From positions 40,724-104,723 of the forward strand of contig CANEYR010000007.1 of the NCBI GenBank assembly GCA_947444055.1: DNA of 64,000 bases, read 5' to 3'. Position numbers and translations under genes: made by a program. Below the pieces are notes generated by a model. That model saw only the letters and a list, made by a program, of their open reading frames with translations, ran no database searches and was not told the DNA's origin. This DNA is from Planctomycetota bacterium. GTDB lineage: Bacteria > Planctomycetota > UBA1135 > UBA2386. This document shows, piece by piece, positions 46,482 through 55,120 of the stretch; the stretch's first letter is position 1, and each line of letters opens with the position of its first letter.

Positions 46482-47863
46482 TCGTGATGAAGTTTGGTGG
46501 CTCGTCGGTGGCGAACGCCTTGCGCATGCATAACGCCGCCGACTTGGTCGAAAACGCCAAGCACGCGCAGCCCTGCGTCGTGTTGTCGGCGATGGGCAAG
46601 ACGACGGATGCGCTGTTTGCAGCGGCCCAGGACGCGGTATCGGCAGTGCTCGAGGCGGCCCTCGGGCGCGTCGAGGCGGTCTTCGCCATGGCGACGACCA
46701 CGACCACCGAGCTGCTGCGCAACCCAACGCCGACGGTGGTGGCCCTGCACGCGATGCGCACCGATGTCGAAACGCTGCTGCGCGGCGTCGCCTTGTTGCG
46801 CGAGCTGACGCCGCGCACCCGCGATGCGATCGTGGCGCATGGTGAACGCATCGCGACCTTGGTGTTCGCCGCCTTGCTGGCCGAACGCGGCCTGCCGGTC
46901 GCCCATCTCGACGCACGGCTCGTCATGCGCACCGACGAGACGCATGGTGCCGCTACCCCGCTGCGGCCGATCCTGCGCGATCTCGTGCAGCAGCACCTGT
47001 TGCCGCAACTGCGCGCGGGCCAGATCGTCGTCACCCAAGGCTACGTCGGCGCCACGACGACTGGTGCCACCACCACGCTCGGTCGCGGCGGCAGCGACTG
47101 GTCGGCGGCCCTGCTCGGCGAAGCGATCGCCGCCGAGGAAGTGCAGATCTGGACTGACGTCGAAGGCGTGCTCACCGCCGATCCGCGCCTCGTCGCGGAC
47201 GCGCGCCCGATCCCCGTGCTCAGCCCCGCCGAAGCGGCAGAGCTCGCGGCCTTCGGCGCCAAGGTGCTGCATCCCGCCACCATTCAGCCGGCGGTCGATG
47301 CGTGCATTCCCGTCACCGTGCGCCACACACTGCGTCCGCACGGTGCGTTCACCACGATCGATCCTCGCCTGCGCACTCGCGAACGCGGCGGCATCGCGGC
47401 GCTGGCCTGCCGCGGGCCGGTCACGGTGCTGACGATGACCAGCACGCGCATGCTGGCGGCGAGTGGTTACCTGGCGAACCTGTTCGCGGCCTTCGGCCAA
47501 CTCGGCATCTGCGTCGACCTCGTCGCCACCGCCGAAGTGTCGGTGACTTGCACCGTCGAGCCCGAGGCGCCGATCGAACGGCTGACCAAGGCGCTCGCCG
47601 GGTTCGCGACGATCGATGTGGCCGAAGGTCGAGCCATCGTCGCGGCGGTCGGCGAAGGGCTGCGACGTTCCCCAGGCTTGTTGGCGCGCGCGGTGACGGC
47701 CCTGCACCCGATCAACCCCGAGGTCGTGTGCTTTGGCGGCAACGACCGCAACCTGTCGTTCGTCGTGCGCCTAGCCGAAGTGGGTTCCGTCATGAATCGC
47801 CTGCACGCCGAGTTCTTCGGGCAAGCCGCGCGTGCAAGCGCGCCAGTGCAGGAGGCCAGCTGA
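46478..47863 (+). CDS. lysC: aspartate kinase
   Basis: MIVMKFGGSSVANA; VTQGYVGATTTGATTTLGRGGSDWSAALLGEAI; IWTDVEGVLTADPRLV; C-terminal ACT region. Confidence 0.95.
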   Translation: MIVMKFGGSSVANALRMHNAADLVENAKHAQPCVVLSAMGKTTDALFAAAQDAVSAVLEAALGRVEAVFAMATTTTTELLRNPTPTVVALHAMRTDVETLLRGVALLRELTPRTRDAIVAHGERIATLVFAALLAERGLPVAHLDARLVMRTDETHGAATPLRPILRDLVQQHLLPQLRAGQIVVTQGYVGATTTGATTTLGRGGSDWSAALLGEAIAAEEVQIWTDVEGVLTADPRLVADARPIPVLSPAEAAELAAFGAKVLHPATIQPAVDACIPVTVRHTLRPHGAFTTIDPRLRTRERGGIAALACRGPVTVLTMTSTRMLAASGYLANLFAAFGQLGICVDLVATAEVSVTCTVEPEAPIERLTKALAGFATIDVAEGRAIVAAVGEGLRRSPGLLARAVTALHPINPEVVCFGGNDRNLSFVVRLAEVGSVMNRLHAEFFGQAARASAPVQEAS

Positions 47864-48597
47864 TGCCACCGCCACTGCGCATGGGCCTGTTCGGCCGCGG
47901 TCGGCTTGGGGCGGCGATCGCCGCTCAGCTCGGCGATGACCTCGCTTGGCAAGTGACCCGCGAACCACCGCCCGCCACGCCCGTTGACGTCGCCCTCGAA
48001 GTCTCCAGCGGGTCGACGGTCACGGCCCGCATCGAGTGGGCGCTCGCGACGCGCACGCCACTCGTGATCGGCAGCACCGGCTGGGACGTTCCCGATCTCG
48101 CGCCACGCATCGGCGATCGCATCGGCGTGGTGACCGCTCCCAATTTTTCGCTCGGCGTCGCGCTGATGCGGCGCTTCTCGCTCGTGCTCGCGCGCTTCTG
48201 CGCCAACGACGAAGCCCTCGATCCGTACCTCATCGAACACCATCAAGCCAAGAAGCACGACGCGCCATCGGGCACCGCCAAGCTGCTCGCAGCGACCATT
48301 CTGAACGGCTGCCCGCGGAAGCTTTCGTGGGCGATCGGCGGACCGCTGCAGAAAGACCAACTGAGTGTCGCGGTCGTGCGCGCCGGTTCGACCTACAGCC
48401 AACACCGGGTCGGCATGGATGCACCCGCCGAAGTGCTCGAGCTCATGCACACGGCGCGCAGCGCGGCAGCGTTCGTCGACGGCGCCTTGGCCGCGGCCCG
48501 CTGGATCCAAGGCAAGAAGGGTGTGTTCACCATGGATGACGTCGCCGCCAGCGTGCTCGATCCGCTGTTTGCAGGCCTCGCCGGAGGTGCCGCATGA
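47863..48597 (+). CDS. dapB: 4-hydroxy-tetrahydrodipicolinate reductase
   Basis: MGLFGRGRLGAAIA; LVIGSTGWD; APNFSLGVALM; YLIEHHQAKKHDAPSGTAKLLA. Confidence 0.93.
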   Translation: MPPPLRMGLFGRGRLGAAIAAQLGDDLAWQVTREPPPATPVDVALEVSSGSTVTARIEWALATRTPLVIGSTGWDVPDLAPRIGDRIGVVTAPNFSLGVALMRRFSLVLARFCANDEALDPYLIEHHQAKKHDAPSGTAKLLAATILNGCPRKLSWAIGGPLQKDQLSVAVVRAGSTYSQHRVGMDAPAEVLELMHTARSAAAFVDGALAAARWIQGKKGVFTMDDVAASVLDPLFAGLAGGAA

Positions 48598-49487
48598 AGC
48601 TGCCGCTGCAAGGCCTCGGCGTGGCGCTGGCAACCCCGTTCACCGAAGACGACGCACTCGATACCCAAAGCCTCGTGCGCCTGGTCCAGCATGTCGTCGC
48701 TGGCGGTGTCGACTTTGTCGTGGCGCTGGGGTCGACCGGCGAAGCTTCGATGCTCAGTGAACAGGAACGGGATCACGTCGTCGCCACGACCCGTCGCCAC
48801 TGCGCAGGCTTGCCGATGCTGGTCGGCACCGGCGCAATGTCGACCGCGCAATGCATCGCGTGGACCCGCCGCGCCGCCGAACTCGGCGCCGCCGCCGCCC
48901 TCGTCGTGGTGCCGCCGTACACCAAGCCGACGCAGGCTGGCATCGTCGCCCACTTCACCGCCATTGCGCACGCTGTGCCGACGCTGCCGCTGGTCGCTTA
49001 CAACGTGCCGTCGCGCGTTGGCACCAACCTGCTGCCAGCCACCGTGCGCGAACTGTGGGCGATCCCCACCGTCATCGCGATCAAGGAGTCTTCGACGGAT
49101 CTGCAGCAGATCGCCCGCATCGTGGCCGACTTGCCCGAAGGCCGCACGCTGCTCGCCGGCGATGATGCGCTCGTCGTGCCAACCATCGCGGTCGGCGGCA
49201 GCGGCGTCATCTCGGTCGCTGCGAACGTCATCCCGGCGGCGATGCGAACCATGCTGACCGCCGCCCGCAGCGACGACTTCGCCAGCGCACGCCGTCACCA
49301 CGCGCGGCTGCTGCCCGTATTCGAAGCGCTCAGCAACGAACCCAATCCCATCCCGATCAAAGCCGCGCTGGCCATCGCCGGCATCTGTGCTGCCACCGTG
49401 CGCTTGCCGCTGCTGCCCGCCGCCACAGCGACGTGCGAACGTTTGCGCCTGGCGTTGTCGCGCCTGACCGAGGCCGCCCATGCATGA
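48594..49487 (+). CDS. dapA: 4-hydroxy-tetrahydrodipicolinate synthase
   Basis: LGVALATPFTEDDALD; ALGSTGEASMLSEQE; YNVPSRVGTNLLP; AIKESSTDLQQI; GDDALVVPTIAVGGSGVISV. Confidence 0.96.
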   Translation: MKLPLQGLGVALATPFTEDDALDTQSLVRLVQHVVAGGVDFVVALGSTGEASMLSEQERDHVVATTRRHCAGLPMLVGTGAMSTAQCIAWTRRAAELGAAAALVVVPPYTKPTQAGIVAHFTAIAHAVPTLPLVAYNVPSRVGTNLLPATVRELWAIPTVIAIKESSTDLQQIARIVADLPEGRTLLAGDDALVVPTIAVGGSGVISVAANVIPAAMRTMLTAARSDDFASARRHHARLLPVFEALSNEPNPIPIKAALAIAGICAATVRLPLLPAATATCERLRLALSRLTEAAHA

Positions 49488-50295
49488 CTTGGAACTGGCG
49501 GCGTTCTTCGAGCGCGCCGACGAAGTGCTCGCCACCGACCCCGCCTGGCCGCAGGCTCACGCCGCCTTGTTGAGTGCCCTTGAGCTCGGCCGCGTGCGCG
49601 CGGCACAACGCGGCGACGACGGCGTCTGGCGCGCGACCTTGTGGGTGAAGCGCGCGATCCTGCTCGGCTTCCGGCGCACGGAGCTTTCCGCGATCGACGC
49701 CACGCCGTTTCCGTTCTTCGACAAGACCGCGTACCCGCCGCGCACGTTCACGCTCACCGATCGCATTCGCCTCGTGCCCGGTGGCTCGGCCGTGCGCCGC
49801 GGCGCGTTTGTGGCCCCCGGCGTGGTGGTGATGCCGCCCGCCTACATCAACGTCGGCGCCTGGGTTGGTGCTGGCACCATGGTCGACAGCCACGCCCTCG
49901 TCGGTTCTTGCGCGCAGATCGGCGCCAACGTGCATCTCTCGGCCAGCGCCCAAATCGGCGGCGTGCTCGAACCCGCGCACAAGAGTCCAGTCGTCATCGA
50001 AGACGGCGCCTTCGTCGGCGCTCTGTGCGGCGTGTTCGAAGGCTTTATCGTGCGCGAACGCGCCGTGCTCGCCGCCGGTGTCGTGCTCACCGCGGCAACC
50101 ATCGTGCACGACCTGGTGCAGCAACGAACCTGGCGCGGCGAAGTGCCAGCCGGTGCGGTCGTCATTCCCGGTTCGCGCAAGGCTGTCGGTCCCTATGCGG
50201 AAGAGCATGGCTTGCACGTCACGACACCGCTCATCGTGAAGTACCGCGACGAACGCACCGACGCCGCGACCGCGCTGGAAGCGGCCCTACGGTGA
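49480..50295 (+). CDS. dapD: tetrahydrodipicolinate N-succinyltransferase
   Basis: Hexapeptide repeats: VRRGAFVAPGVVVMPPAYINVGAWVGAGTMVDSHALVGSCAQIGANVHLSASAQIGGVLEP. Confidence 0.94.
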   Translation: MHDLELAAFFERADEVLATDPAWPQAHAALLSALELGRVRAAQRGDDGVWRATLWVKRAILLGFRRTELSAIDATPFPFFDKTAYPPRTFTLTDRIRLVPGGSAVRRGAFVAPGVVVMPPAYINVGAWVGAGTMVDSHALVGSCAQIGANVHLSASAQIGGVLEPAHKSPVVIEDGAFVGALCGVFEGFIVRERAVLAAGVVLTAATIVHDLVQQRTWRGEVPAGAVVIPGSRKAVGPYAEEHGLHVTTPLIVKYRDERTDAATALEAALR

Positions 50296-51116
50296 AGGCG
50301 ACGCTGTCGATCTGTTGGTTGCTCGCCAGCTGCGCCAGCGCGCCGACAGCGCCAACCCTTCACCTACCGCCGCGCGCGCTCACCACACCCACGAGTGCGT
50401 TGCTCACCCACCTCGCCGATCGGCCGCTGGCCGCCCGCGAAGCGCTCGTGCTCGAACAGTTCGAACGCGGCAACGTGCCGCCGTTCCTCGCCACGCTCGT
50501 TCCCATCCACCTGCACGCCCAGATTGACGGCAACGACCATCACGCCACCGTTTGGTGCACGCCCGACTACTTCGGCCTTGGCAGCAACGAGGATTGGCTG
50601 CGCATGCCGATCACGCCGCAACTCGCCCAGCACCTCGCCGATCGACTCGACTGCGTGCTGCCGACGTCCCACCTCGTCGACGCGATCTGGCAACAAGCCA
50701 CCAGCAAGGTCGAGCCGCACCCCTTCCATCCGCGCGACCACGACATTCTCTCGGTGCGGCTGTTCGCCGATCACCACGTCGCCATCGAACGGCAACGCGG
50801 CAACGCTCCGCGCACGAGTCTGCTCGCTGGCTGCAAGAAGGACGTCGTGCTCTCCGCGCTGCTGCGCGACTGGCCGACCCGCGTCGTCATCTACGGCTGG
50901 CACCATCTCGACGGCCGCGCCATCCAACCACGTTCGAAGGCCCACACGACGCCGCACGTCGACTACAGCCACGGCATCCGCTTCGTCGCGCGGTCGATGC
51001 TGTTGGATGGGGAACCGACCACCATCGACATCGTGCTCGCGCATGCGTCACTGCATGTGTTGCTCAGTGACGAGGGGCCGATCGCACCGGCGCGCTATCC
51101 GCTGAAGAAGGGCTAG
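50292..51116 (+). CDS. lipoprotein of unknown function, translationally coupled to dapD
   Basis: GTG start overlapping the dapD stop; LLASCASAPT lipobox; DWLRMPITPQLAQHLADRLDCVLPTSHLVDAIW...LLAGCKKDVVLS...RVVIYGWHHLDGRAIQP...HVDYSHGIRFVAR. Confidence 0.8.
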   Translation: MKATLSICWLLASCASAPTAPTLHLPPRALTTPTSALLTHLADRPLAAREALVLEQFERGNVPPFLATLVPIHLHAQIDGNDHHATVWCTPDYFGLGSNEDWLRMPITPQLAQHLADRLDCVLPTSHLVDAIWQQATSKVEPHPFHPRDHDILSVRLFADHHVAIERQRGNAPRTSLLAGCKKDVVLSALLRDWPTRVVIYGWHHLDGRAIQPRSKAHTTPHVDYSHGIRFVARSMLLDGEPTTIDIVLAHASLHVLLSDEGPIAPARYPLKKG

Positions 51117-51122
51117 CCCACA

Positions 51123-53138
51123 TCAGTGCACGTACTTGTAAGTACCGCCGTTCTCCGCGGCCAAACGCTTCAGCAGGTCGGAGTCGAGGCCGAAGCCAAT
51201 GCAGTGGATGACGATCTGCCGCGTGCGATTCCACCGCCGCACTTCCTCAAGGATCGCATCCGTCGTTCGCACACGCCCCGCCGACGGCTGCCCATCGGTG
51301 AGCAGGTAGATGGTGTCGACCTTGGGATCCTCGAACGCCTTCTCAAGCGCATCGAAGATGTTGGTGCCCTGCGCCAACGGCAGCCGCCGCACTCGGTCGA
51401 GCAAGTCATCACGGTTCTCGTTGGTCAACTTGCGCAGCTGATCCCACAGCGTGGTGACGGCGGTCTCATAAGGAATGAGATTGACGAACGTCGTATCCGG
51501 CAACTGCTGCACGACCCGCGCCAACTGATCCTTCGCCGCTTCCAGCCGCGTCTGCCGCCGATCGGTGCCGATCTTCTCGATCATCGAACCACTGTGGTCG
51601 ATCAAGAAACTCAAGTGGCTGCTGACGATCGGAATGTCGTGGTAGGCGATGGTGTTGCCAACCGTGCCACTGCTGCCGATGCGCACCGTCTCGGCATGCG
51701 GCAACACAAACCCGACTTGGTTCTTCTGCCACCACGCGTCCCATTCCTTGCGACTCAGACAACGCGTGCCCGTATGCGCAAACAGCGCGCTGTTGAGTTC
51801 ACTGCCTAGGCGCCCGTCCTCTTTGCCAAAGCGTGCGATCAGCAGCGGGATCGACCCGACGTCGCGGCAGCGCGTCAGGTAGCGATAACACAGCGAACGC
51901 ATCTCCCACTGCTTGTGCGCGACGCTCTGCTGCGCCGTGGCCACACCCGCATCCGAGCCCAGTTCGAGCAACATCGACAGGCCGAGCATGCGGCTCTCGA
52001 AGTCCGTCGACGCCGCCATCAACGCCAAGTCCTGTCGCCACGACGGATCCTTCGCCAACAAGTCGTGCAAGCCCACCGCGAGGTCCAACGCCTTCTTCTT
52101 GCCAGCCCGCAGGTCCGCGCGAATGCGCTCCACGAGCGGGCGCACGGCCTCGCTCGGCGCCTCCGTCAACAGCAGCTTCGCCGCCTCGCGCGCCGCCGGT
52201 TGGGCCTCGTCGAGACCATGCTGCATCAACCACTTCACCAAAGCCGGATCCTCGGCCGCGGCGGCCGCCGCGCTGCGCAGCGCCTTGCGCACGATCTCGC
52301 CGGCCACACTGCCAAACCGCAGCAGCACGGGGTAGTAGTCGACGTCGCGAACGCGCACGAGCCCGCCGATCAGTTCGGCCGCGATCGTCGCCCGCGGCTC
52401 GCCCACCACTCGTTCGAGCACATCGAGCGTCAGCGAACGCGCGCGCTCGTGCTTTTCGATGGTGAGTTGGCGCCAAGCGACCGCCGCCAACTCCAGATCG
52501 CCTTCTTGCACCAAGCGAATGCGCGCGACACTGAGCGGCGGCAGGCCATGCACCGCATCCATGCGCCGCAGCAATTTCAGACGCGGCGGCACTGGGCCAT
52601 CTGTCACCAACATCGGCACCAGCCCACGCAGCGCGCGATCGATGCCACTGTCGATAAGGGCCGCGATGACAGCATCGCGCTGGGCGACTGGCACCTCCGC
52701 GTCGGGGGCCGTCGCCATCGCCAGCATCGCATCGAGCGCGCGTTCGCCGCTGCGCACGATCACTGTCGCCGCCGCCAAGCGAACGGCCACCGGTGCCGAA
52801 GCCCGCGCCAACACCTTCGTGAGCTCCGCCTGCAACTGCGGCCGCGCCACCTTGCCAAGCGCTTCCAACACCACAGCCGCGAACGCCGAGTCGCCGGCCG
52901 CCGCCAGTTCCTTCAGCAAGAACGCCACCGCATCGGGATGGTCGATCTCACCAAGCCACACGATCGCCCGCCGCCGCTGCACCGCCTTCTGCGCATCACC
53001 TTTTAGCGCCGCGTAGTCCTCGATCGCCTTCGCAACCCGCGCCGCCGGGTCGACGCCCGCCGTCGCTTCCTGGGCATACAGGGGCAGAGCAAGGCACGCG
53101 GAGGCCAGAGCGGCGACAACAAGGGAACGGAAGCGCAC
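51123..53138 (-). CDS. secreted HEAT-repeat protein with C-terminal von Willebrand factor A domain
   Basis: Signal peptide; HEAT-like helices; FLIDHSGSMIEKI (MIDAS DxSxS), IYLLTDGQPSAG. Confidence 0.85.
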   Translation of the reverse strand: MRFRSLVVAALASACLALPLYAQEATAGVDPAARVAKAIEDYAALKGDAQKAVQRRRAIVWLGEIDHPDAVAFLLKELAAAGDSAFAAVVLEALGKVARPQLQAELTKVLARASAPVAVRLAAATVIVRSGERALDAMLAMATAPDAEVPVAQRDAVIAALIDSGIDRALRGLVPMLVTDGPVPPRLKLLRRMDAVHGLPPLSVARIRLVQEGDLELAAVAWRQLTIEKHERARSLTLDVLERVVGEPRATIAAELIGGLVRVRDVDYYPVLLRFGSVAGEIVRKALRSAAAAAAEDPALVKWLMQHGLDEAQPAAREAAKLLLTEAPSEAVRPLVERIRADLRAGKKKALDLAVGLHDLLAKDPSWRQDLALMAASTDFESRMLGLSMLLELGSDAGVATAQQSVAHKQWEMRSLCYRYLTRCRDVGSIPLLIARFGKEDGRLGSELNSALFAHTGTRCLSRKEWDAWWQKNQVGFVLPHAETVRIGSSGTVGNTIAYHDIPIVSSHLSFLIDHSGSMIEKIGTDRRQTRLEAAKDQLARVVQQLPDTTFVNLIPYETAVTTLWDQLRKLTNENRDDLLDRVRRLPLAQGTNIFDALEKAFEDPKVDTIYLLTDGQPSAGRVRTTDAILEEVRRWNRTRQIVIHCIGFGLDSDLLKRLAAENGGTYKYVH

Positions 53139-53271
53139 AGCGGTTCGAAAGGGGCTGGCACGTTGTACCGACAGACGGCGTCGGTAGAAGCCCCGGCATG
53201 GCTCCGGTCAGCGTCGTGGCCATTCTGACCCCGCACTCGCGCGCGATCGAACCGTGCCGTAGCACACGCCC

Positions 53272-54381
53272 ATGCCTCGCTTCGCGCCGTTCCTGCTGTC
53301 GCTGTCCTGCCTGCTGCCAACGCCGCTCCTGGCCCAAGAGGAGAAGCCCGCCGCCTACCCGCCAGCCGGTGACCGCCTACTGGTGTGCAACAAGGCCGCG
53401 CACACACTGTCGATCTTCTCGCCGCTCGAACGGCGCGAACTGGCGACGCTGCCGACCGGCCAGGGACCGCATGAAGTCGCGATCTCCCCCGATGGCGCCA
53501 TGGCCGTGGTCACCGACTACGGCGCGCAAAAGCCAGGGCAGACGCTGACCGTCATCGACCTCACCCTGGCCGCCGTCGTGCGCACGATCGATCTCACCAT
53601 GGATGAAGTGCAAACCGACGGCACGCGCAGCGCCAAGACGTTCTTGCGTCCGCACGGTGTGCAGTTCGTGGCGCCGCATCGCGTGGTGGTGACGAGCGAG
53701 GCATCGCGGCGACTGCTGCTCGTCGACGTCGAGCTGGGCAAGATCGAACGCACGTGGACGTCGCCGCAGACCACGATGCACATGGTGTCGCTGTCCGCGG
53801 ATCGCACGCGCGCCGCTGCCACCAGCATCCGCGAAGGCAGTGTCGTCTTCTTCAACCTCGCCGCGGACGGCACTGCGTCAACGCCACCGATCGAATGCGC
53901 CCCCGGTTCGGAAGGTCTCGCCATCGACCCCACCACCGGCTTCACCTGGGTCGGCAACCGCGCCGCCAACACGCTGTCGGTCGTTGACGCCTCGACGGCG
54001 AAGGTATTGAAGACGATCGCAACCGGCGACTTCCCGTTCCGCCTGACGTTCCCCACGGACGGCAAGCACGCGCTGGTGACGTGCGCCGAAGGTGGGCAGC
54101 TGCAAGTGTTCGACACCAAGACCTACGAACTGGTGCGCGAGATCTCGATCCACGCCGACGCCAGCGAACTGAGTGCGATGCCGATGGGTGTGACCACGGA
54201 CCCCGACGGCAAGCGCGCCTATGTCGCCTGCGGCCGCGGTGAGTTCGTGTCGGTGATCGATCTGGAAGCTGGCAAGGTGATCGATCGTCTGCCCGCTGGG
54301 AAGGGTTGTGACGGCATCGCCTATGCCCGGCCAGTGGTCGCTGCGCCGGCGGCCGCCGTTCCTGCGCGGCTCAAGGGCTGA
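53272..54381 (+). CDS. YVTN/YncE-like beta-propeller secreted protein
   Basis: Signal peptide; LLVCNKAAHTLSIFSPLERRELATLPTGQGPHEVAISPDGAMAVVTDYG and repeated blades. Confidence 0.85.
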   Translation: MPRFAPFLLSLSCLLPTPLLAQEEKPAAYPPAGDRLLVCNKAAHTLSIFSPLERRELATLPTGQGPHEVAISPDGAMAVVTDYGAQKPGQTLTVIDLTLAAVVRTIDLTMDEVQTDGTRSAKTFLRPHGVQFVAPHRVVVTSEASRRLLLVDVELGKIERTWTSPQTTMHMVSLSADRTRAAATSIREGSVVFFNLAADGTASTPPIECAPGSEGLAIDPTTGFTWVGNRAANTLSVVDASTAKVLKTIATGDFPFRLTFPTDGKHALVTCAEGGQLQVFDTKTYELVREISIHADASELSAMPMGVTTDPDGKRAYVACGRGEFVSVIDLEAGKVIDRLPAGKGCDGIAYARPVVAAPAAAVPARLKG

Positions 54382-54424
54382 GCGGCTCTCGGCAGCATCC
54401 ACGCACGGCGTCCAGTGATGCGCG

Positions 54425-54454
54425 GCGAACATTATGTTCGCCAGACATAATGTT
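54425..54454. repeat. AT-rich double palindrome
   Basis: GCGAACAT-T-ATGTTCGC (54425-54441) nested in AACATTATGT-N7-ACATAATGTT (54428-54454). Confidence 0.7.
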
Positions 54455-54523
54455 GGACGAGCATCCGTGGCGTTCGTGGCCGCCTACCTTGCTGCTCAGG
54501 AGTGAAGCAGCGAGGCGCGGACT

Positions 54524-54829
54524 TTAGCCAGCCAGGAACTTCGCGTCGAGCACACGCTGCGCGGTGGCGCGGATCGTGCGCTCGCCATCGAGTTCGCCGC
54601 TCGTCAGCTTGCGCAGGGCTTCGGTGACAATGGCTTCCCGGCCACCGGCAGTGCGCGCGCGTTCGGCCAGGCCTTCGACGGCGGCGGCGCTGTCCCGACC
54701 GACGGAGCTGATGTTCGCTTGGTCGCGGGCGACCGACGGGATGACGACAGTGCGCTGGGCGTCGGACTTCTTGGTCCGATCGCTGCTGCGTTCGACGCTG
54801 CCGTTGGTGGTGACGTTGCGGATGTCCAT
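54524..54829 (-). CDS. flgM: FlgM-like anti-sigma28 factor (candidate)
   Basis: MDIRNVTTNGSVERSSDRTKKSD...AERARTAGGREAIVTEALRKLTSGELDGERTIRATAQRVLDAKFLAG; FlgM-like size and layout, adjacent to the flagellar operon, sigma28-like promoter upstream. Confidence 0.55.
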   Translation of the reverse strand: MDIRNVTTNGSVERSSDRTKKSDAQRTVVIPSVARDQANISSVGRDSAAAVEGLAERARTAGGREAIVTEALRKLTSGELDGERTIRATAQRVLDAKFLAG

Positions 54830-54857
54830 CGTGCCCTTCTTGTGGGTGCTTCCTTGA

Positions 54858-54884
54858 TCATCGGCAGAAGCGCCGCGCACTTGA
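54858..54884 (-). promoter_or_regulatory. sigma28 (FliA)-like promoter
   Basis: Minus strand TCAA-N15-GCCGATGA, against consensus TAAA-N15-GCCGATAA, about 29 bp upstream of the flgM-like ATG. Confidence 0.55.
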
Positions 54885-54939
54885 GAGTTCTGCGCAGAAA
54901 GGTGTCGAGCCTCGCAGCGGTCCGCCCGCACCGAACAGT

Positions 54940-54998
54940 CGGCAGGGCGTGCCGTGTCGGCAGAATCTGCCGTCACGGAACTCGGCAGCTTCTGCCGA
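54940..54998. promoter_or_regulatory. three dyads, candidate enhancer-binding-protein sites
   Basis: CGGCAGGGCGTGCCG (54940-54954), CGGCAGAATCTGCCG (54958-54972), TCGGCAGCTTCTGCCGA (54982-54998). Confidence 0.55.
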
Positions 54999-55069
54999 AC
55001 GGCCCCGCGCCGGGCGCGCCAACACGCTGGCGCCCCATGGCAGCGCCGCAATCCGCACTTCGCTGCGAC

Positions 55070-55086
55070 TTGGCACGCACCGTGCT
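55070..55086 (+). promoter_or_regulatory. sigma54 (RpoN)-like -24/-12 promoter of the flagellar operon
   Basis: TTGGCACG-CACC-GTGCT: GG (55072-55073) and GC (55084-55085) with correct spacing; about 35 bp before the ATG at 55121. Confidence 0.65.
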
Positions 55087-55120
55087 TCTCAAGGGCAAGG
55101 GAATCGAAGGAGTTGCGGCA

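Noticed and set aside
54425-54454. XerC/XerD dif-like site
   Set aside because: The dif core has CATAA-N6-TTATG polarity; here the half sites are ATTATG...CATAAT with the opposite arrangement and a 7-bp spacer.
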